This document shows positions 24,000 to 36,956 of a stretch of 64,000 nucleotides of DNA, in pieces (positions within the stretch are counted from its first letter, which is position 1; each line of letters begins with the position of its first letter). This DNA is from Typhlomys cinereus (taxonomy: Eukaryota > Chordata > Mammalia > Rodentia > Platacanthomyidae). The stretch spans positions 1,972,893 through 2,036,892 of the forward strand of contig JALPQD010000054.1 in the NCBI GenBank assembly GCA_023101885.1, written 5' to 3'. The translations under genes and the position numbers were made by a program. The notes under the pieces were generated by a model, which did no database searches, was not told the origin of the DNA, and saw only the letters and a program-made list of their open reading frames with translations.

Positions 24000-24265
24000 T
24001 TTATTTATTTAAGTTTTCACATGTGGGGGATACACGTATGTGTGTAGAAATGAGCACTTGTGTGTTTTTGGCTGTGGAGGCTTAAGGGTAACACCGGAAA
24101 TCACCCTAAATTGCTCTACTTCCCTATTGCTTTGCTCTGTTGTTTCCCAAGCTCTACTAGGGCTTGAGTACAAGATTCAGTTATTTCCACATTGCCTTTT
24201 TATGTAGGCTCTGAAATCCAAATTCAGGCGCTTTTGCTTGTGAAGCACCTTAAGCCTTGCTTTTA
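24000..24265 (-). mobile_element. Possible degraded SINE, minus strand
   Basis: The end ctctgaaatccaaattcagg-cgcttttgcttgtgaagcacctt resembles the reversed tRNA-like head of rodent SINEs (gaactcagg...gcttgcaagcaagcacctt). The start is T-rich (tttttatttatttaag). Strongly diverged; could be another old repeat. Confidence 0.35.
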
Positions 24266-24695
24266 ATATGAAGAGATTTTTAACAACAAATTCTTTCATA
24301 TTAAGTAATAATTCCTTTTGCTTACTCATGACTGAAAGTATCAAAAAAATTTTTTTACAGTTTTCTTACTTTAGTGAATTTTGTTATAGGCCAAACAAAA
24401 TGTATATTTAAAGTACCTTCTTGTCTACATTGAGAACAGTATTTTTTACTGTTTCACTCTTGAGGATAATATATGGAATATATTGATCTGAGATATATGA
24501 TCTAAAATACTTATTTTACAGGGTTTCTGATTGTCATCTGAAAATATTTGTAGAGACAAAAAGAGCTAAGTAGCAGCACAACAAGGAAGGAATGTTAGGA
24601 AGGGAAATAGAAAGAAAAGAAAACGAAAATGTAGGAGTGAAAGAAATATAATTTCTATATATTTATTTCTGTTTAATTCTATAATAAAAATGATA

Positions 24696-24872
24696 AGAAG
24701 AGGAGGGGAGGGGAGGGGAGGGGAGGGGAGGAGGAGAGGAGAGAGGAGAGGAAGGGAGAGGAAGGGAGAGGATGGGAGGGGAGGGGAGGGGAGGGGAGAA
24801 GAAGTGAGAGGAGAGGGGAGGGGAGAAGAGGTGAGAGGAGAGGGGAGGAGAGGGGAGGGGAGGGGAGGAGAA
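24696..24872. repeat. (GGGGA)n/(GAGAGG)n polypurine tract
   Basis: About 175 bp of almost pure purine: an initial run of ggggagggga repeats, a central gagaggaagggagagg section, then more ggggaggaga. Spurious Arg/Gly- or Pro/Ser-rich frames come from it. It borders the SINE that follows. Confidence 0.93.
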
Positions 24873-24879
24873 CAGTGGA

Positions 24880-25235
24880 GTGATGGTGGGTCAGAGGATA
24901 AAAGTGCTTGCTCTGCTAGCAAGAGACTGTGGACTTCAACCCCAAGGTACCATACAAAAGCCAGGATTGTCATTACTGTCTGTAACTCTAGCATTTCCAA
25001 GTGGAGATAAAGGATCCTGGAAGAAGTTTACTGGTCATCCAGTCTAGCTGAAACAGTAATCTTCAGTTTTAGTCAGCTGCCCTGTCTCAGGAGAATTAAG
25101 TCAGTAGGCACAAAGGCAAACTATGTCCTCCTCAGGCTTCTACATGTAGGGCACACACACATGCACACACACATGTGCAGCGCACATGCACACACACACA
25201 CACAAGCATACACACTCAGAGAGAGAGGGGAATGG
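24880..25235 (+). mobile_element. B3-like SINE
   Basis: Head tgggtcagaggataaaagtg-cttgctctgctagcaagagac, B-box-like gtggacttcaaccc, then a tctgtaactctagcatttcc block and ...cctgtctcaggagaattaag, a cttctacatgtagggcac end and CA-rich repeats. The order matches the B2/B3 group of rodent SINEs. It differs from the family at 23375. Confidence 0.65.
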
Positions 25236-25249
25236 ACAAAGGTAAGCCA

Positions 25250-26640
25250 TTCCATTTTTCATAGAAATCTTGTCTTTCATTTTTTTGCATTTTAGAGACC
25301 AGAATAATATAATCAAGGAATAGCATCATAAATTTTAGCTTGCTAAAATATGTTTGTAAGTTGTATTATTCAGCTTCATGGATCTTTAATGAAATAACCA
25401 ATACAGCAACTTATGAAAAAAAGATTCTTGTATTTGTCCTTATACTTTTAAACTATTAGAAGAAAAGTCTTATAGGGTTTTTTTTTTTCCCTTTGGCTGG
25501 ACTAAGTCAGCAGATAAACACTGAAACACACATCCAGCAAAGTGCTTATTATAAGAAAGGGACTGAGAAAGGGGAAGGTGAGATTAACCCAATGAATCCA
25601 TAATTTCCCACAAGCTTCACTTTCCAAATTTCCCACAGTACTTTGCAATAGCACCACTCTTGGGATATAATCCTTAACATTAACTGTATTGAAACCATAC
25701 CTAAAGTTGTATACACTGCAAGCATTTATATACATTAAACACAAATTCATGGTCTATGTTCATGCATTCAGATGTTTACTTAAAAAGCTTTTTAAATTGC
25801 ATAGAAATAATGTTAACTATATCAGTTATATTATGAAGTTTTGTCAAGTGAATTAAAAAGATAGTAACATTATAGAAAAACAAATTAGGGCAGATTGCAG
25901 ACAGAAACTAATATGTAATATATCTTAAATTTATGAAAATATAAAGCAAGTGAAAATGACATTGAAAACTAAACAGATCTCATTTTCAGTTCAGCTTTAC
26001 AAATTGAAATTTGGTAAATCTCTAAATCGCTTAATTTTGAGGTTATCAAATGGGCAATGGTGGAGATATAAATAGCAAGACCTAAGAAAAGGTTAATAGA
26101 ATAGAAATTTCATCCAAAAATTCTTTTCTGCTATCAGTGTCCAATCTTCATCATCAAAACTATGAAATTACATCTACAAGTTATTATATAATTTTAAATG
26201 CAACTGCTTAGAAGAATTAAAATAATACAAAACTTTGTACTGAACAAATGGTGTTATAGTTACACAATGAAAAAATTAATAGCAGTTGTAAGAAAATATG
26301 TAATTTCATAATATTTCTTATGAATTATACTTTTTATATATAGATATGAACTATGACTATATGAAAAGTCAGAGTTTAAAATATTGATTCATGGGTAGTC
26401 TTATAGACATGAGATAGACTTAAAAGTTTAGAAAAGTTGATTCATTTAGTAAATATGGTGTATGTGATCATATGTATGTGCATATGATCATGTGAAAGTC
26501 AAAGGTAGAAATTAGGCATAATTACCAAAGGGAAAAGTCACCACATTATTTTTGAGATGAGCTTTCTCACTAAAATTTGCTTCACTAATTGATATCCTTC
26601 TGACTCTGCCCTCATGTCAAGTTTAAGCTATGTTGAAGCT
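25250..26640. other. AT-rich unique sequence
   Basis: No recognised repeat or reading frame. Nothing to report beyond base composition. Confidence 0.5.
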
Positions 26641-26659
26641 CACCTGCTTGTTGTCCATA

Positions 26660-27056
26660 AAAAGCCGTGGGAAGCAGAAAGGTTTTATTCTTCCTTAGGA
26701 TCCACAGTTACGCCTCTCATCCAGTTGTGCAGTAGAGCTCACATCAACACCAGGAACAGAGGAAACTGGCCACACTATATCCACAGAGATTGCTGAGAGA
26801 GAAACAACCCTCACCAGAGATAGCAAGTCAGTCCAAAATATGCTGAAGAATGTCAAACTTGACTGAAGCAGCAACCTCCTTTTCTGTACTTGTTCAGGGA
26901 AAGGTCCCTCTTGGTATGGGCTGTGTCTTCCCACATCAGTCAGACCATCTTTTGAAGACTTGCTCAAGGCTTGCCATAACTGCTACTTCTAAACAGATGT
27001 GCACAGAACTCAACTTTCAACTAGCAAGTTGACACCTGTGTGTCTGACAAGCACAA
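26660..27056 (-). mobile_element. MaLR-like LTR, minus strand
   Basis: Shares with the provirus LTR at 60505-60918 (same strand) the blocks gtgggaag...ggttttattcttc (equivalent of the poly(A) region), acatcaacaccaggaacagagg, aaactggccacactatatcc, gattgctgagagagaaac, tgggctgtgtcttccc and the end caagttgacacctgtgtg. Full length but diverged; no clear target duplication. Confidence 0.75.
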
Positions 27057-27551
27057 GGTTATGACATTTGTGCTGGGTACTTAAGTGTGGGCCCTTACTC
27101 TTGCATTGCAGGCACTTTCCTGACTGAGATATTTCCCCAGTGTCACATTTTAATATATTTTACTGAATCTTCCTAACATTAAATTTGAATGTAGAGAAAT
27201 AAGCTTGCTAGAAAATAAGAGTTCATGATTGCCATAACGCACAAGACTTAGCTTGTCCCTGGATGTTAACACTTATGGAGATATACAGAAGAAATTTATA
27301 GGCCAGAAAGGTGATCAATTCTGATTCATTTGATTACTTAAATTTCATTTAAATATCTAACTGGTTTGTGAAAATGTCTTTAAATATATATATACATATA
27401 TAGTTTATATGCATTTTTGACTTATCAAATTTAAGTGATGCATCTTAAAATCCAAACACAAATAAAAAATAAAAATTCTTGTTCTTTGTGTTGTTGTCTG
27501 TCTTATATTTCCTTCAAAATGGTTCCTCAGCTGTAATCTTATTCAATTTTT

Positions 27552-27836
27552 TTATTATTATTTATTCAATTGTGCATGTATGCATATGTGCACGCGTGTA
27601 TATGTATGTGTGTGTGTGTGTGTAGAACCACGGGCGAATTCTGGAACCACCATGGACCGCCTCCACCTCTTCCTTGTTTACTGTGCCCTGTGATTCACAG
27701 GTTCTGCCCTACCAGGACCAGAAACGCAGGACGCCCCTGCTTCTGCCCAGCGTCTATACGTGGGGTCTAGGATCCGAACTCAGGACCCTCTGTCTGGAAG
27801 GCAGAGGCTTAACCCCGGAGTCACCTCTCCAGCCCC
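27552..27836 (-). mobile_element. tRNA-head SINE, minus strand
   Basis: Reverse complement of the family seen at 23375: gtctaggatccgaactcagg, ctggaaggcagaggcttaac, and the head end ggagtcacctctccagcccc. The tail side is (TG)n with T-rich sequence. Target duplication tcttattcaattttt at 27537-27551 and tcttatcaattttt at 27837-27850, with one base gained or lost. Confidence 0.87.
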
Positions 27837-27849
27837 TCTTATCAATTTT

Positions 27850-29140
27850 TATCCTTTGCATTTTATTTAATAGCAACCTTTCTCACAATCACTTCAGTCT
27901 TTTCTGTTTTCTGTTTTTCAGCTTTTAGGATTAGTCTTATCGTGTTATTTCCATTGGACATTTTGGTTGACGTTTCATCAATAGAAATATGCTCAAAAAG
28001 ATCTCATATCTCATATGTTTTCTAAACTCAGAATAATCTGTAATGTTTCTACTTACACTGAAGAAATATGTTTTATGAGAATTATAAGCATTAGCAAATT
28101 TCTGGGGAGAAGAAAAACTATTCAGTGAAGTGACTTGCAAGTTGGACAGGAGTAACAGGGGGGTACAGTGTTCAGGAATTGTCAGCCGAGAGGGGAGTAC
28201 TTTTAGGTGATTTAGTTGCCCTTGGGTCATTCACTTTTCTGTAAAAACCCCACACAAGATTGTCTCTTTCAGATTACAATAGAAAAAGGAGGAGATCATA
28301 TTAGTTCACACCATGTCATATTAATTCACCTAACCTGACCATTAATAAGTAATCAAAATTATTGTGGATATTTTAACTATTATGTATTCTGAAATGGTTC
28401 ATTACATCATTAGATAGTCAGTATGTGGGGTTTTAAATTCCAGGAATGCCTGATTTCTAAAAGGAATAACATAATAGATACAAAATAATAGCCCAGTAAA
28501 TTATATTTCATATGCAAATATTTGTATTTTGAAATCTGCTTTTGTACTCTCATTACTATTCTTAATTAGTTCTTTAAAGGAGAGATGGATAAATTAAAAA
28601 TAGAATGCAAAGTATGAACTCAGAGTAATTTAAGTAATATATATTTTAATTATAGTTTTACATATTAAGTCATCCTTAGAAAGGATATTTTCAAGTAGCT
28701 CCAAACTCTGTTAACAAAACAATTTAAATTTCTACTTGTTCTTTGAAAGTTAATAGCTATGTCAACCAAGAAGTGTTTATTAATCCATTGGTAAATTTGT
28801 TTGCTTTTTTTTCTATTCCAAATGAAATGAGATTAAAGCAGAATTTTCCTCTGATTAAATATTTAAAAATTCAAAGAAGTTTGTTATGTAGATTTACTTC
28901 AGTGAGAAATTCTGCAAGCTGTGGTACACTATTGAACTTAGTCCAGGAGAGTTTGTGAATGGAAGTGGAGAATAGAAAAATATAGCCATGACATCTTTTG
29001 CTGTCTTTCGCTGTCTACCTATAGATGAGTGAGGCAATGGATATCTCACTTTTATATATTGAACAAAACTTTAACTTAAATATTAGTTTAAAAAGTAATT
29101 TGTCAAAAATTATTAATAGAAACTTCAATTCTCACATTTT
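27850..29140. other. Unique sequence, no gene seen
   Basis: AT-rich with short frames only. No repeat recognised. Confidence 0.5.
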
Positions 29141-29158
29141 AAGAATTTACTGATGACA

Positions 29159-29210
29159 CCTATTAAGTTTGTATGAGCTGAAATAATAATAAAAAATGTA
29201 TTAATAAAAA
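29159..29210 (+). mobile_element. 52-bp L1 3'-end insertion
   Basis: Contains only the last bases of the L1 family described above (cctattaagtttgtatgag, then aaataataataaaaaatgta and an A-rich tail). Flanked by a perfect 18-bp duplication, aagaatttactgatgaca, at 29141-29158 and 29211-29228. A genuine but extremely truncated L1 insertion. Confidence 0.95.
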
Positions 29211-29444
29211 AAGAATTTACTGATGACATATCAGAGATATGAAGAGATTAATGTAAATATGCATATGTGTATACAGTCCAATAAAATGCCTTTGAAACCT
29301 ATTCTTACTACATTACATGAAATTCCATGCTAATGTTTATTAAACATGATTTCTTGTCAGCAATATAGATCATATAACAAATACATTCATCAATGAAAAT
29401 CACCATTATTTAGTAGATTTAAAAGATTTTGTCCATGGATTGAT

Positions 29445-29500
29445 GAAGGGAGGGGAGCGAGGAAAGGGAGGAGGAAAGGAAGGAAAGGTAAGGAAGGAAT
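29445..29500. repeat. GGAA-rich purine stretch
   Basis: About 55 bp of purines (gaagggaggggagcgagg... aaggaaggaaaggtaagg). Low-complexity sequence without other features. Confidence 0.7.
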
Positions 29501-29689
29501 GCTGGGATAAATACTTAATATGTTTGTTTATCTCCCAATGTCACTCAACTACAATAGAATGATAATTGATGCAAAAAACACATTAAATTTGGTACATATC
29601 AGTATCTAAGAAAGTATCAGAGATTATATTAACTAATTATTATCTTTGCTGATATTATGAAGCAATTTTACTTGAATTGAAACATTCCT

Positions 29690-30236
29690 CCCAGGGGAAG
29701 ACTCTTTAGATGGTAAGAAAATGAACTTCACAAATCTAAGAAGGCTAAATCAAAAGAATCCCCAAATTCTTCCCCATTGTTATGAGAATAGTGAACAATA
29801 AGGAAAAAGACTTTCCCATAAACCAAGCTACTTGGTGGAAACTGAAAGTTGGACAGAAATATCCAGGACTTTATCTTTTGTGAATTGTCAGCCATTGTGG
29901 GGTGAGCTTTATGTGATATAACTGCTTTTGATTTGCTCTTGTTTCTGTAACTCAGAGCAAGTAAGTAGCCCCAAAAACTCATTGGTTCCCCAAGTTGACT
30001 ATTGATGGAACTGGCTTGCCAATACTCACTCTCTGAAATAAATTGCTATGTCTTTCACATCTTCCTTGGAAGCATTGAGCAGAGACCATCAAACACAAAG
30101 CTTAGCTATGTCATGCTCCCATTTTTGCTACTTCTCTGCCCTACTCACCTTCCAATGGTGAGCCAGAAATCGTTGCTTCTTTAAGTTGATTTTGTCAGAT
30201 ACTTCATTACAGCCACAGAAAAGTAATAAACATGAC
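29690..30236 (+). mobile_element. MaLR/ERVL-related LTR block
   Basis: The 3' end shows the classical MaLR terminal block: gtgagccagaaatcgttgc, ttctttaagttgattttgtc, then cattacagccacagaaaagtaataaaca. The upstream 300 bp (ttcacaaatctaagaaggc...tctgtaactcagagcaag) reads like retroviral LTR or internal sequence. The upstream limit is uncertain. Confidence 0.5.
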
Positions 30237-30404
30237 ATTTTATTCAATCCTTTGAAGATTTTATCTCCTCGATAATTTCTGCTTATTATTCACCCTTTCT
30301 TATGAGTAAGCATGATAATGATATTTGGAATGGACCATAAAATATTGTATATCCTCCCTCATTACAATTTACTGTACTGGGGAATTCCAGAAAAACATAT
30401 TGAG

Positions 30405-30740
30405 AACTGGGCTACAGAGAAGGCTCACCACTGTATAACATGCCATGCAAGTGTAAGGGTGTCCAGATCACACAGAGATGCTGGACACATGGATTAAGTA
30501 TCTGAGGCACAAACAAGAAATTACACAAACTGGAGAGACAGGCAAGAAGACTTAAGCAGTAGCACTAAATTGATTTCATTTCAAGTAAGGTGGATGTAAA
30601 AAATCAACAGTTTTGTTCTGTCTCCAAATGAATGCAAAGATACTTGCATGTCCACACTCATATCTCATATATATATATTCACAATTCACATATTCTCTAA
30701 TGGACACACACACACATACACACACACAAACACAGATGAA
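30405..30740 (+). mobile_element. Degraded SINE with CA-rich end
   Basis: Head-like actgggctacagagaaggct-caccactgtataac followed by agtgtaagggtgtccagatc, and an end of (AT)n and interrupted CA repeats at about 30665-30730. Middle not recognisable. Confidence 0.4.
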
Positions 30741-33700
30741 AAGGAAAATGAAAATCTCTTGAAAATTCACATTTAAAATCTAGTTTTGCTTCACAAGTTC
30801 CTTCATGATTAACATTATATTTGATAATATATGCAATTTTAAAATTATTATAGAGTTTACTTTCGTAACAGAACCTTTGAGTTAATGGTGTGTTTAAGTA
30901 ATAGTAAAAATATGGACATTTACCTCAGCTAATAAATTAGGAATGTAATTCATTATTGTTTATGATGACAGTGGATAAGAAAAATATACATTCTGAAAAA
31001 AATCTTTATATGTAATTACAGTTTTCCCTTAAAAATTTTTAAATTTTTTCAATATTAGTGTTTTGTAATTTTAATTGATTGCAAAACATATTACTGAATG
31101 ACAAAAACATTTGAGTATAATCAATATGGATTAATATTCTAATAAATTATTAAGATTAATTCCTAAAATGCTTTAAATTTTGCTTTTAACATCTAATGTA
31201 TATTTATTGAATTATTTGGTTGGTACAGTTTCTCAAAGACTCATTTTAATATATTATATATTTATTAAGTTTTAATATTTAGCCAACACAAAATTACAGT
31301 AACTAGTAATTATAAGTTAAAAATGATCCCAAATATCCACCTTGCCACTCTTGGTTTTCTTTTGTAAAGACCTAAAACTTACAGCCATGAATCACTCTAT
31401 GAATTAGATATTATTTATATTATCACAGGATTAAATAAGAAGTCATTTATTGTAAAATTTATATAGAATTAAATGACAATATAAAGCAAAGTTATTTAAA
31501 AATTAAATAGAACTTAATCATACAATATGCAAGCTATGTTTTACTTTCCTGGGCATAAAAGTATGTATGGAAGAAGAATGCAATATCAATGAACATAATT
31601 AACTGCTTCAGTATCTGACATATAGTAATTTGGAAGCAATGATTACAGAATCTTATGGAAATATATGCTTAAGCTTTGTCATAATTTTGAGACTTTCATA
31701 CATTTATGACATCCAAACAAAATACTATTTTAAATGTTAATGACTCATAATTTTGTGAAAAGTTGATGGCTGTCATCTTTCTTCTACAAATATAAAATAT
31801 ATTACAGGTGTTTTTGAAATCAACTTAATTTTCATTTCAAGTGATATGTTTTGCCTGTCACTTCATACCACCTTTGGAAACATACTACCTTGATAATATA
31901 TTAGGACTACTTTAGCCCACATATGATCACTGCATATTAAGATTTTGCTTTTCTAAATTATAAATTCTTGTCCTTATTTAACAATATGTTGAATGTGATT
32001 TTTCTCTTTTGTGAGAAATGCATTATTGATTAGTTCATTTTTGAATTAAGAAAATTCAATTAAGACAGTATGTTGTGAAAATTCACAACCCGAGGTGTGC
32101 TACAGTGATCAGATTCTTCATTGTCCCTAGATACACACAAGTGTCAGCTACATCTCCATTTCTTAGTTGAAAAATAGCAATGATTTACCTATTCTGGTCA
32201 AATTCTTTTTCTTTGCTATTATGAAATAAATGAGAATTGTGGATTTTCAACATGCTTAATGAAACCTAAAAACATTGAGTATAACAAATACATCCTCCAG
32301 ATATGTTTTTTTCCCTTTCTGAAAGTCAGTGTAAAATTTGAAGAAATGAAAGGATACCTAAAGATAATGAAAAGGAATTATTTATTTCAATATTATATTT
32401 TTTCTGAAGGCTTTAAAGTTGCTTATCACAATTGGAATAATAGTTAAAAAATAAATAAATAATTCTTCTAATGTGTGGATTTCAAAATGTAGCCTGATAG
32501 GTTGCTTCACCAGCGGAAAAACTATTGGACATTATGCTTCTCCCACTCTCTGAGTCAGCAGAAAGCGATAGAGATCCATGAACTGCTTCCTTGTCCATAG
32601 CTGATTTTTCCAATGCTAGTTAAACCAGCAGCTATGTGTTCATGAGTGCTATGTGCATGTTATCCTTAAAAGATTAGATTTTGAAGCTCTCTTCTCTAAA
32701 TTTTGATTAATATTCTTTCTACACTCTCTTCCTTTTATATGGTGGTATAAATGTCATGGCTGGGAATGAACCCTTAACTGTCACTTAGTCTCAACATTAT
32801 ATGCAGCCATGGGTTTCTGTATTCACTACCAAACAGTAAAGAGAGGCTTCTCTGTTTAAATATGATAAAAGCATTTATTAGCAGGTGGCTAAATAAACAT
32901 AAATATTTAAATGATTCTTTTATGTGATGTCAATTTAACTGAGTAGCACTAGTAGTAGTAGTAGTAGGAGGAGGAGTAGCAGTAGCAGCAGCAGCAGGTT
33001 TTCTGTCCCCTTGGGTCTAATAAAACCGTCTCAGAATGAATCCTTTCTTATAGAGTATACATTAAATCCATGAAGAGTCAGTGATTACTTCCATGACTTT
33101 TGGGCCACTATTGCATAACTCCCAGACAGGTATTGTAGTTCACAGAATTCATACTTGAACAAGATAAATAATGCCATATTGTCCCAAAGGCCTACACAAC
33201 ATCATCCAACACTATGAAAGCTAACTATGACAAAGTTTCAATTCAATTCCCATTTAATTTCTTCATATTGGAATTTATTTATATTTATTTGGTGTCTTTA
33301 GTAATAGGGTCTTATCAACTAGTTCACTAAATTAACAGGAGAAAAAGAATTAGAAAGCATTATTTTGGGGACTTCTGGATCCCTGGTATTAGGATCTTAG
33401 TCCAATGATCAGCATAATCTAACCTTGAAGAATACCTTTAAATTTATAATACTCTCTGAATAATTTCATAGTCAAAATAGAGTAATGCTACATATTTCAA
33501 TTAAAATAAAATCTGAATCAATTGAAGACATAAACCTTCATAAACAATAACCCATAAGTGAGAATTAAAATATAAATTTAAGACTGGAAAACTTTAATAA
33601 TATATGATTAATTAGTTGTGTGAATTTTGAATTTGAAAATGACTTAAAATGAAAACTTCATTTGCATATCTGTCCCTGTTCTCACTCTGAGAAATATTGG

Positions 33701-36415
33701 CTTGTAAATGAATATTCAGTATGCAAATATATATTACAGAGAATGTAGTACAAAGCACATCTTCCTAAGAGTGCTTTGTCTTTGTGTAACACTGTATTAT
33801 CATATAAAATAGTTGAAAATAATATACATTGAAGAGAATCAGAAATGCTATTTCTCTCTAAGATCATAGAAACCAAATATTTCCAATCAAACTTGCAAAT
33901 AAATTCTCACATTTTTAAGTTGATTTTCAATTTGTGTATTATTTATAGATACGTATGAGCTTTCCAATTTATACACATTTTGTAATGGCTTTATCTCAAT
34001 TTCCAGACCTTTGGTTTGGAAAGTATGGTTTGAAACAGACAAGAATTAATAGGCTCAAGCAAATCAACAGACTGACACAATGCCCCAGGTTTGATTAGTC
34101 TTAATGGATTTCTGCTCTAAACATTTATCTACAAAATAGGACATAGGTATCCTTCACTGTTTAGGGCAGGTTCTTACCTAAAGGTAAATGCAGTTGAAAA
34201 CACCTCATCAATTATTTAAGAAAATCTACTCTTTGAGAACTGTTAAATACAAACAGTTTCTAAGACTTAACAAGAAAAGATAAAGGTACTTTCACAGTCT
34301 GGAAAGTTGACTGGGTTACAAATTTGTTTCATCATTAAGGAGGTTCATTGTTTCTTATAACAAATACAGGTAGATGCTAAAAGGCAAAAATTGATAATTC
34401 AATTGCATTTCCATCCATTTTTAAATTTTATTTCCATCATAATTAATACATGTTTTCAGGTATAATTATAAATGTCTGCATTGGCAAAACATGAATTGAC
34501 CTTGCTTAGATTTCATTTTAATTATTTTAGTTTTTTTTAATTCCAAGTCCTATTGGACTAATGAATTACCTTCAGTAAAAAAGAATTCCTCAAACATACT
34601 CTTTTCCCCAAAACTCTGCAAGTAATCATGGAAATTAAATAACTATTTTGAATGTACTTCACAAAATCCTTCTTCCTTGAAGCACTCTTGTAAGTAGATG
34701 AAAAAGAGAGAATGTTTAGAAGTAAAAGGACAGATTTGAAAAAGCAATTAAAAATATGGGCACTAAATATTATATAGCATAGAGGTGCCTAAGATGGAGC
34801 TATTTGTTTCTCTGAAAATCATGTGTGTGACTCAAGTGATAATGTAACTTCTAAGGTATTCTTCTCCAGGTCACAAGGATAAGCACCACTTTCCTTCTTT
34901 ATACCATCATCAGTGTCTCCCTTATATTTTTCTTTATTGTTTCCTGAAAATAAACTGAAGAATCAAATAATTACACTGCTTTTATAACTCTATAGAAGAA
35001 CTATAATTAAAATCAGAACCTGATCAGTCAAACCAAAATTTGGCTATCAGTGAAAATAGAGATAAAAGATCAAAAAATATAAGGTATAGAAAGTACAGAA
35101 GATGACAAATAAATTGGAGTGAGGGCCATATGAGAATCTCTGAAAGTTAAATTTTGATAAGCTTTGTGATTAAATTTCTATGATTAATTATTATGTCAAC
35201 ACAATGGCTACAAGAAAATGTAAGGTAATATAAGGTATAGGGGACATGGATTAGCTTGAATTTAAATGAAATGGGTGAATGACTCATTTTTCAAGGTCCC
35301 TAAAGATAGGAGACAGTGGGTTTGAGTGTCTTCATAATTTTTGACACCCTAGCAAGGCTGCCTTTCAATTTTCATCAGAAGTAGATGGCACTGATGTATC
35401 AGCTGGAAATCCTGGTGTCATTTAGAAATCACATTTGTCTCTGAGAAGTCAATTGCCATCATATAATACATAACTATGCTGACATGGAGTGAGGTGTTCT
35501 ATTTGCTTTTTGTGTGTTCTTGTCTTACACAATGTTTTCAAAGGGCTGGCTGAACATTGATGTTCTCTGGCAGTCTTGCTGCAGGAAATTGGAAGAATGA
35601 ATGAATAGTTTTCATAGAGTGGTCCTTTTCAAAGAAAGGTGTATACAGTGACTTGTTACAGAAAAATGTTGCCATGACTAGGTAAGCTGTGGTGTGGACA
35701 GTTTTTAATTTCATTTTAATGGAGTTTTTAAAGGTGTAAATATTTTTCCTAGAACTATTTGATATTTGAAAACATCAGTTGGGTTATCAGTTAAGGCTAG
35801 AAGGCAAGCAACTGAAGCTAATGTAAAATGTTGAATAGTATTTTCAATATCCCACATGAAAATGTCAGGATTTGAATAAAAATATTTTGAAGCCAAACAT
35901 CTTCTTCAATAAAACAATGTAAATTTTTAGGTGATCTGAATAGATGATAAACTATGGTGGCTATACCTTAAGGAAATTTTGTGTAGATTTCTTATGTTTT
36001 CAAAATTTTATTCTAGCATCATAGACCAATATGTATAGAAGTTATATATAGCAGTTTTTTAATTTATCTATGTGTAGGACATATGAGTAATAGGGCTGCA
36101 TCATAACATCTCTCATACACAATAGTGAAGCACATTTAATGTTTTAATAAATACACTTAACTCACACTTTGACTAAGTTGGTAAAATTCACGTACATAAT
36201 GGGATGTTAAACAGACCATCTCAAGATCAAGTGTTGTGTGGTTAGGTTCCATCAAATGTATGTGACAAACTTTTGCATTCAGTTTTCTCTAAAAATGTAT
36301 TTTCAAGTGCTGTTATCACATTATATTCTTTGACATTCTATTTGAATCAAAAACCAAAGCTTTAATGTTCCTCATGCTAAAGACCTAATAGGAGAAAATG
36401 GAAGACATTTGCAGG
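30741..36415. other. 5.7-kb AT-rich stretch without recognised repeats
   Basis: The longest repeat-poor block of the window. The reading frames are all about 60 codons and AT-driven. Two more complex patches stand out: 32480-32680, with the motif tgagtcagca at 32551-32560, and 35240-35600. No exon-like structure is evident. Confidence 0.5.
32943..32998. repeat. Compound trinucleotide repeat
   Basis: GTA units (agtagtagtagtagtag) pass into GGA units (gaggaggag) and then GCA units (agcagcagcagcag). All three share the frame NGA/NAG-like spacing, suggesting point mutations spread through one original repeat. Confidence 0.92.
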
Positions 36416-36424
36416 AGAATTTGC

Positions 36425-36550
36425 TTCTCCCTCCTTCTTGCTTCTCTCTGGGTTTTCCACATTCTGCCCACCAGTGGGGAATTACTTCTGCCTGGTGTTT
36501 TTTTACATGGGGCCTGAGATCCAAACTCTGAGGCATTTCTCCAGCTCTGT
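36425..36550 (-). mobile_element. SINE fragment, minus strand
   Basis: The blocks ttctgcccaccagtggggaa and cctgagatccaaactctgag followed by ttctccagctct parallel the copy at 56300-56440 (ttctgcccaccaacgtggga...ctctccagccc). Only the head half is retained. Confidence 0.5.
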
Positions 36551-36956
36551 TGCTGCATTTTTTAAGGCATTCATTAAGTACAATATCATTGAAGATAAAT
36601 CAGGAAATTGCTAGTTCTGTTTTTGTGTGTTGTGGAAAACTCTGTGATATTGCATTTTTGATTATTGTTTGGACTTTTTTCCTTTACTACACAGTGTTGT
36701 GAAATCTACCACTATGTTTTTTCTGAAGTAATAATTTTTTAAAACCAATTTATAATGGAACCATAAGACATGCAGGTATCGTGAGATCAGTTTAGGAATA
36801 TGTGCAACCCCATATCATTTGAATGCTCCGCAATAGAAAATAACAAGTTTACTAAATTTTTTAATTTAAGGAGAACACCTTGTAATATATCCTGATGTTT
36901 AGAGGGCTGCCTCAGTCAGTACAGTTACCTTCCTAGATACCGAAAGAAAGACTTTT

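Noticed and set aside
24566..25010. Pro/Ser-rich and Arg/Gly-rich frames on opposite strands (144 and 106 codons)
   Set aside because: Low-complexity polypurine tract; both strands open only because the repeat lacks stops.
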